Part shown: in pieces, positions 53,058-64,000 of the stretch
Numbering within the stretch: the stretch's first letter is position 1
Layout: every line of letters starts with the position of its first letter
Assembly: GCA_947247005.1 (NCBI GenBank)
Contig: OX365950.1
Coordinates: 7,452,720-7,516,719, forward strand
Length of the DNA stretch: 64,000 nt
Source: Spisula solida
Lineage: Eukaryota; Mollusca; Bivalvia; Venerida; Mactridae
Direction of reading: 5' to 3'
Notes under the pieces: model-generated
Told to the model about the DNA's origin: nothing
Seen by the model: the letters and a program-made list of their open reading frames with translations, nothing else
The model's database searches: none
Program-made: the position numbers and the translations under genes

Positions 53058-53945
53058 CGAGGGGCATTCAATATATAATGTCTTTTTGGTCACAAATTTT
53101 AACATTCATTGATATCTGGAAATCTTTTTACATTTCTGGAACCATCAACCATTCCGCAATATTTCGTGAAAATTTCAATAAAATTTAAGTGTCAGTAATA
53201 GACACTGCGTCTTTTTGAGAATAATTGTCCATTAAAATTTCATTTCGGGAAATAATCTTATTCCACAACTACTATTCCGTGAATAATGTAAATGCCTTCC
53301 ATAAAAACATGATTTCCTGTACTTGATTGCCATTTTTTACAAAATAAGATCATTTGAAAGTCGCGAAAATAGGTGTCAAAATAACTTCAGAAAGCATGCT
53401 ATTTTTCAATTCATATTTTAAATTAGTTTTATTGGTGAGAATTTGACATATTATACATTGACGTACGCCGTAGACCATCAACAATAATTTCTGGAAGGAA
53501 TTTGCGAACAAAATAGAAGTGATATGAAGTTATTGGTGCGTGAACCAACCAGCATCATTTGGTATAAATAAGAGTAGTCTCCTTTGTATTTGACCGCCCT
53601 TACTCGTAGACAAAACATACTTTCATGTTCATTTTTTGTTCTGGTGGAAACATAAGGATTAAGTAATAGATTGGTATGTTGCAATTAAATGAATACTGCC
53701 ATTTACTTTTCTAAACCACTACTGCAAAGATAACACATATTTGGCTTAAAATGACAATAAGGCTAGTATACTCGAGTAGACCCTCTTCTAAGTTCAATAA
53801 ATTACTTAATTATTGACGAAAGGCTATGTAATTTTTCAGATATAGAATAGAAACAAACACCTTTCAGACAGTATTCATAGAATTCTTCTAAATACTGTCA
53901 TAGCAATACAAAGGACATGGACATTATTATATTGAACGCCCCTCG
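53058..53945. mobile_element. mariner-like element, TIR CGAGGGGCATTCAATATA, TA target
   Basis: The left end CGAGGGGCATTCAATATA and the inverted right end CGAGGGGCGTTCAATATA differ at one base over 18 and are both flanked by TA (53056-53057 and 53946-53947). CGAGGGG-TTCAAT ends with TA targets are typical of mariner elements. At 888 bp it is shorter than an autonomous mariner, and no D,D34D transposase can be read; the 68-codon minus-strand frame at 53478-53684 is not recognisable. Confidence 0.8.
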
Positions 53946-53947
53946 TA

Positions 53948-56900
53948 TAACAACAATGTATGCCCAACGTATTAAAGTTTGTCCAGAATACAGAGCATAA
54001 CCTGGAGACGTGAGACGACCTAAATCAACAATCTGATGCCTCCTCATTCAGACATATACTCTACAGATAAATAGCCTATGTTTAACATACAGGCAACCGA
54101 TTTCTAACTTGTATGTACCATATGAATAGCATACACAAGCATATGATTGCATGTGCCCAATGTATCTCTAGCGTTTTTAGCGTATGTGTAAATTATGCAC
54201 AATGTTAGTCAAACTTATGTCAATCATATAAAAAACATGCAAGTGTGCATTGCAACGATTATGTGCACATTTCAGCAGGTATAGGCGTATGACAGCATAT
54301 TTCAGCATGCTCTGAATTTCTGTAAAACACACCCTAGCATATTTGAAATACACTAGCATTTTTGCCAAAATTCTCAAATGTCCGGCATACGCTGTTGCCA
54401 TCTGTTGTAGTGTGACTGCACCATAACATACATGTGATAACAATTAACAATGACAAATCAATGGGAAAACACACAGTACTGTGAAATCTTTCTTTATGTC
54501 GGGTGAATTTTTGCAAAAATGACTGTCCTATTAGTAATAAGGCATTTAAATTACAGTATAATGTCTCTTCCAAGATTTAAAATATGCAAAAATAAAGCTA
54601 TCACAAAACTTTTTTTTGGCATTTTTCTGAATTTCATCCCAGCTTTTTAAAATAATTTCACAGTTTTTAAAATGGTTCAAATAATTTGAATAATATTCAT
54701 ATCTACATGTACAGACACTGTAGTAAGTACAATTTACTCAAGAAACAATAAAGAAATGTTACACATTCAGTACACCTTAGCAAAGGTAAGCCAGGAGTTT
54801 GTACATCAGAGGGATTTACCGGCAGTCAGAGTTACTGTGAACTGTGTTATCACAGCACTTACAGAAATTATGAAGTTACGCACAAATTTAAATTCTTCGT
54901 AATTCTTAAACAAATACACATGAGGAACATATGTGGTTTGAAGGAATGCATTTACTGAAACATCTGAAGATCATTTATAGTACAGACCACCTTACAACAA
55001 TTTGAAGTTGTTAATAAATTCTAAGGGGGTTTAATTTGAGCGTAACTTTACGAGTATTGTAAGTACTTTGATAAAACAGTACTCTGATCCTGGTATCTTG
55101 CTTCATACCACACAACAATGTGAACAGTGAATTATAACATTGTAAATAATTACTAGATTATCAGCCGACATTTTGTTCAAAGGGGGGGGGGGAGGTGTAT
55201 TTTTATCTTTCAGGTTTCAATTTTGAATTATTTCTTTCTATTAACTTTGGAACAGTTCGAAATATTTTACAAGACAATTTTTTTAAAGGCCGAGAAGGCA
55301 TGAGTAATCAGGTGAGTGATAATGTAGGATTTTAATTGTTTATGGCCTTTGTTTACACCTGCATCAAATATATAATGTCTTTCGCGACCGACCTCAACAG
55401 AATCTGAAGTAAATAGAGAATTCAGCTGATCAATGAAAGGATCTAATTTTGGTTGTTGAAACTTTTTTTTTAAGTTTAACAGATGTTGCACAATCTTGTG
55501 AACGTCCGACAAACAATAAGGCATGGATATATAAATCTCTGCGATGTTGACTTGTAACATCAATTTGTACATATTTTATCAATAGCAAGCTTAAATTGTT
55601 AACAAGGCGAAGCTATGTACTTATGTACTTATGTTTTACATACTTGTTGTGACAAATATTACAATAAAGAAATTATCACAGTACATAGATCAGGCTAATT
55701 GCGGACAAGAAGTAACATTCATTTCTGACTTACTTGATTAAGTATTTAATGTTAAAATATGAAATAACTGAAGTCATAGAGACCATTGGTTTTCGGACAA
55801 GCAGGAAATTTGGCAAAAAAAATAATTCCTTATTTGTTAAACAATGCAAGTGGATTTCTTCTTTTTATTTCTAAAAGTGATTAATGAATGGTATATGAAT
55901 AAATAAAAATTTAAGAAAAAAATAAACTTGTTTGGAACAGATTAATATGCATTACTGGTTGCATAATCCAAGTTGTTCACAGGGTTTCCATTTGACCCTT
56001 AAATTGAACTTTTTGGTCCTTAAAATTTTGACCGTTGACAGGATTCTGGCTTAAGAGGCAATTTTTATATAAATTTGAAGTATTTAGCTATAGAATGATT
56101 GGATTCCACCAAATAATTAGGCAAGGCAATATTTACACTGGACAATGTTCAATTTCGGCATTATAAAAATTACAGGGCACTGTTCAATTACGAAGCCGCA
56201 AAAGTACTGTTCATCGGTCAATTATAAGGTAATCAAAAGTACTGGACAGCAGTCAATTACGAAGTGATCAAAATAACATGACACCGGTCAATTACGAAGT
56301 TATCAAAAGTACTGGAAATCGGTCAATTACAAGGTTATCAAAATTACAGGACACCGGTCAATTACGGAGTTATCAAAATTCAAGTAAATTACTACTTCAA
56401 ACTTGGTAACTTTGAGCTCTACTCTGCTAATAACAGAGTAGTAGTAATTAGAACATGCAGTCAATAATAAACTACTGCAAAATCATATATTATCACATTA
56501 ACAGGTTAAAATTAACTCAATTTATTATTCTCAACAGGGAAATTCTACTAAATGTTGATATTCTAAAGCAGCTCACAAGGTTAAATGTTCAAGAATTTTG
56601 AAATTGAGAAGAAGCTACTTTCTGCATCTTACTACCATTGCTTAAGTTGCCAAGCATAAATTTCTGTGACTATATTGAAAATGCTTAAGTTTATCAGTTA
56701 CAAAAAATGTCTGATTTTACAGTACTTAACACAGCTACCAGTATACCCCGAACATCAGCCCATACCCTCCACATATATCAGTTACTGAGTAACCAATAGA
56801 GCAGACGTCAGCCCCTCAGTAAATCATTCCCTTACTGAGGTCCTTAAAACACAAGACACAATCCGTACTAACAAAACAAATGTCTCTTAGTAAGACATAA

Positions 56901-57282
56901 TAAGGATGGTGAAAACGGCACATATACAAATGACACTTGTCAGGTTTCATGTAGACGCATACATCACTTCCATGTCCCTATAATTATGTTGTAAAAATGT
57001 AGCAAAAAGTGTTCAATGAATCATCCGTCATCAATTAACACATTTAATACAGCCGAGCTGAAGCACTTTCATTTTGTTTGCCACTTTTAGAGGTATGACA
57101 TTGACTCCCCAGGAATAAGTATAAATGATCTTCAACAACACAGTTAGAGTGTAGATATTCATTGAATCACTACATTAGTCAACTTGATTCACTGGTTTAC
57201 CGTCAAGAATAGAATAGTCGGAGTATATCAAGCATGATTCATTCCACAATTATACCATTTGAAGACTATAGTTATCACAGGG
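53948..57282. other. Non-genic stretch downstream of UBE2K
   Basis: It contains a 35-bp minisatellite (56146-56390) and a G10 homopolymer near 55182. The right end should include the UBE2K 3' UTR on the minus strand. A 101-codon minus-strand frame at 55267-55572 has some non-repetitive character but no recognised family and no clear splice partner. Nothing else was identified. Confidence 0.4.
56146..56390. repeat. 35-bp minisatellite, seven units
   Basis: Successive starts of GGTCAATTAC-like words at 56146, 56181, 56216, 56251, 56286, 56321 and 56356 give an exact 35-bp period. The unit contains CCGGTCAATTACGAAGTTAT and CAAAAGTACTGGACA with point differences. Confidence 0.9.
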
Positions 57283-60988
<3,706 letters not shown>

Positions 60989-61020
60989 CTGCAATAAAAA
61001 GAGAGTTCATCTAACCATTA

Positions 61021-61190
61021 GTGAATACTGGCCGGGGACCATCAAATAAGAACATCCACCAATCCGCAGTCTCCAGTGAATACTGGCTGGGGACCATCAA
61101 ATCTGAACATCCACCAATCCGCAGTCTCCTGGGAATACTGGCTGGGGACCATCAAATCCCAACGACCACCAATTCGGACAGTCTCAAAAA
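61021..61190. repeat. 55-bp tandem repeat, three units, in UBE2K intron
   Basis: Units start at 61021, 61076 and 61131 and contain GAATACTGGCTGGGGACCAT and CCACCAATCCGCAGTCTCC. It begins only about 30 bases upstream (transcript sense) of the UBE2K exon ending at 60988. The short open frame across it is an artefact. Confidence 0.88.
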
Positions 61191-61344
61191 TGCTTTATTG
61201 CAGCCCTTAATTTTGATAATCTGTTGTCAATCAAGTGCATGTAACAACGATTAAAGTTTAATATTTTACAAGAAATACCACATTTTTTGTCTGCACTCGC
61301 AAAGCTTGCCTAGTTGCAAATCGCATAACTGTGCTTGCACAATT

Positions 61345-62580
61345 TTTCTTGACATTCCCACAGTGCATTGACGCATATTATTTTATGTGTGTGCGACCAC
61401 CTTATATCTCATATATATATAAAGGGAAATAAAGCTACCTTGATAGTGCCTGTGGTCTTTGATTTCAATGTGGTACACACATAAAAAACAAAGATATCGA
61501 GAGACAAATATCTTGCTGTTCGATGGAAATATCAAAACAAGAGATGATTGCAAAACATGTATGCCCCCATGGCAGCCCAATAGTAAAAAATGGTAAAGGC
61601 CACAGCAACCTTAACCTTTGACCTCAAAATCAATAGGGCTCATCTACTATTGATGACCAACCTCCATGTTAAGTTTGAAGATCCTAGGGCAAAGCGTTGT
61701 TGAGTTCTTGAATGGAAATAATTTAAATAGTCAGAAAAAGTAATGGTCACAGTGACCTTGACCTTTAACCTACTGACCTCAAAATCAATAGGGGTCATCT
61801 ACTGTTGATGACCAACCTCCATGTAAAGTTTTAAGATCATAGGACAAATCATTCTTGAGCAATTGAACGGAAACTATTTTATACGACCACCGACAGACCA
61901 ACATGTGCAAAGCAATATAGTGAATATACCCCCTCATCAAAGATGGGGGGCATCATGATTATTGGGTCTAAAATAATTCTGAAATCCACAAAATGTCACA
62001 AATCACGTTAATGTTTGCCAATGACAATTTGATCGGCCACACAAAGAATGACCCATCCTTGCCTTATCTCCACTAATTACTCATAATTAATTTGTGAAAT
62101 GTAAGTACAATGGTGTATTTAGTGTTAAAAGCCAACAACTTTGTAGTATTTTGCGTTTTGCAAATGTGACAGCAAGTGAACTTACATCAATATGTCGGTT
62201 GTATATTGGAAGTAGGCTGAAATTAGAGGGAAAACGGCGAGGGAGTGTCGTTCTTTATAGGACTGGGCGGCGAAATTGACAACTGCGAAAAATGATGTGA
62301 TTCTGTGACATTTTTTTTATTTCTCACTTAATTTTTATAAACCAAACAATCATTTGTTTGGTGTTGCTTGAACTTTAATGAAGATAAATCATATTTCTAT
62401 CGAATTGCAAGAGGGTTTTCTTCATATCTTTATGTGTTTGTACCACGTTGAAATCAAAGACCACTACAATGTACCGGTAACGTTATTTCCCTTTATATGT
62501 AAATGAGATATAAGGTGTTCGCACACACAAAATGATATGTGTCAATGCCCGTGGACTTCCCCGAAATTTATGCTTAATTT
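61345..62580. mobile_element. Long-inverted-repeat element with another repeat inside (UBE2K intron)
   Basis: About 61345-61541 and 62390-62580 are reverse complements at good similarity: TGTGTGTGCGA, CACCTTATATCTCAT, AAAGGGAAATAA and GTGGTCTTTGATTTCAA occur in both. Between them, 61548-61955 is a distinct dispersed repeat bounded by CATGTATGCCCCCATGG and a GGGGGGCATCATG end, with two tandem units carrying GACCTCAAAATCAATAGG and GATGACCAACCTCCATGT. No transposase or clear TSD is visible. Confidence 0.65.
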
Positions 62581-64000
62581 TTGGTAAGCTGACACAATGT
62601 TATGTAAACAGTTAAACCAGGAAACTATAGCTTTGATAAATATGTGCAGTTTCTAAACATCGTACAATGTCATTTTGAATGGAATTGCCCACTATGAAAA
62701 GTGAACGTTATAAGATTTTATCGGCAATGTTTCGATTAATTTTTTCCAATATTTATGGAAGCAAAATCCTACAAATTATGCACAGACAATTGATGGGTGT
62801 TTCTCTTGGTTCAAAACTGTTTAATTCAATATTTTCACCATTTTCGTAATAAAAAATGTGACAGCACAATGCCCAGATTAAAGGTCCTGTTGGACTTAAA
62901 AATGAGGTAATACAGTGACCCCTTCATCGGCTCTGAAACATGCACTTGAGCTTTTAGAATTTTTAGAATTAAACAAATTACCTCTTCAGTACAGAGACGA
63001 ATATAGCACTTTGCTCAGGAGAAATTTCAATGACTTGATTTACATATTTCCCAAATAAGCGTAAAATTGTGCTACATGTAGAAGTGTCCAGTTGTAGGAT
63101 GCCAGCCAGTACCCAATTCTTTATCTTTTTTGCAATTGACTGAGATAGTCATAGTGCCTGGCCATTCAGTTTTAGCCCTGTCTGATTTACCAATTCCCCC
63201 CCCCCCTGCTTCGAGGGAAGAGACGGAAAAATTGTAAGGTACAGGGAATTCAGACACACTGCTCTATCTCTTTTCCGAATAGACTCCTTGATTCTTTAAC
63301 GTGCCTGGTGTATAGCACCGATACACACAAGGCTACCTCTGGGTTTCCAACCACTTACAAGTTCACCTCTAGTGGGAAACACTGAATTGATGAACTTGGT
63401 CCTAAAAAATGACCTTATACATGTAACAAGTTCTGTAGTTTTTAATAAGAAAATCTAGTCATATTTAGAGTTCTTAACAGGATTTTAAGGTTTAAGTCTC
63501 CGACTTCCTCCCACCAATGGGTTTTGGAGAAAATGATAGATTTCTGGAACCTGAAGTCCTGCATTTTGGCTAATTTCGGAACAAGTATACGGCAGCACTC
63601 GTGATTGAAGGTGCTAAGAGTAAGCCAAACACGTTATTAACTCTGGCTTGGATTGTCATATGTGTTTCAGACCTTGTTAAAAGGGGTGGTACTTGAAGAG
63701 ATGACCATGAGAGAAAGAGAGTTTGGTTTCAAATGCGTAAGTCTTGACAAGTATGCATCGGCATAGGCGACAGAAATACCAAGCAGTGATGACATGAGTG
63801 TGTGCAAGCGCTCTATTGACATAATATTTATATTACCGGTCGTTTAATGTAAAGAGCAAGCACTTTGTTAGATACTTGCTTAGTGACTAAGTTAGTCACC
63901 GTAACCTAGTGTTTATACTTTCAGGGGGGGTTGGGGGTCATGGGTTTTGACACAGTGAGCACTTCCTCCTTAGTTTACTATACTTCAACTTTATCTTAAA
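62581..64000. other. Right edge, presumed UBE2K intron 1
   Basis: No exon was recognised; in particular no match to the UBE2K N-terminal helix was seen on the minus strand. The stretch has C10 and G-rich homopolymers near 63196 and 63925. Short open frames appear meaningless. Confidence 0.4.

Noticed and set aside
53478..53684. Transposase fragment in the mariner-like element
   Set aside because: The 68-residue frame shows no D,D34D or helix-turn-helix motif that can be recognised.
55267..55572. 101-codon minus-strand frame with a KKKFQQPKLDPFIDQL segment
   Set aside because: It looks less random than its neighbours, but no family, convincing splice partner or conserved motif was found. It may deserve a transcript check.

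Overview
This is a window of animal nuclear DNA: AT-rich, intron-split genes, no operons, and a heavy load of transposons. The encoded proteins (40S ribosomal protein S3a, UFM1 protease 2, E2-25K ubiquitin-conjugating enzyme, a TRIM-NHL protein) and the repeat types (AGCTCACC-type dispersed repeats, satellite-bearing inverted-repeat elements, TRIM-NHL genes) suggest a lophotrochozoan, most likely a bivalve mollusc. The species assignment is inference from sequence style only.

Layout. About 1.4-18.6 kb on the plus strand is a complete six-exon RPS3A gene (262 aa) whose five introns are packed with nested mobile elements. Several of these can be delimited exactly by terminal inverted repeats (TIRs) and target-site duplications (TSDs). 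18.6-21.8 kb is repeat-rich intergenic DNA. 21.9-33.8 kb on the minus strand is a complete 14-exon UFSP2 gene (582 aa); its first intron holds a broken LINE interrupted by two further elements. 34.5-36.1 kb is a 1.6-kb palindromic fold-back element with an 8-bp TSD. 38.9-42.7 kb on the minus strand holds three phase-consistent 3' exons of a gene I do not recognise. 46.5-49.2 kb on the plus strand is a three-exon TRIM-type RING/B-box/NHL gene (655 aa). 49.8-50.7 kb is a nearly homogeneous 58-bp tandem array inside TIRs. 51-57 kb is non-genic with several small transposons and a 35-bp minisatellite. 57.3-61.0 kb on the minus strand is the 3' five exons of UBE2K; the 5' exon was not found and probably lies beyond the right edge.

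How the genes relate. UFSP2 (UFM1 processing and removal), the TRIM RING protein (probable E3) and UBE2K (E2) all belong to ubiquitin or ubiquitin-like chemistry, but they are independently transcribed and nothing in the sequence shows co-regulation. RPS3A is housekeeping. The most notable content is in the repeats: a dispersed family with at least five copies whose 3' terminal hairpin keeps its pairing while the stem bases change; two large fold-back elements, one enclosing about 2.9 kb of 42-bp satellite; and several nested insertions whose order can be read from their duplications. Exon boundaries were placed by eye from protein similarity, GT/AG sites and codon phase; no alignment or RNA evidence was available.
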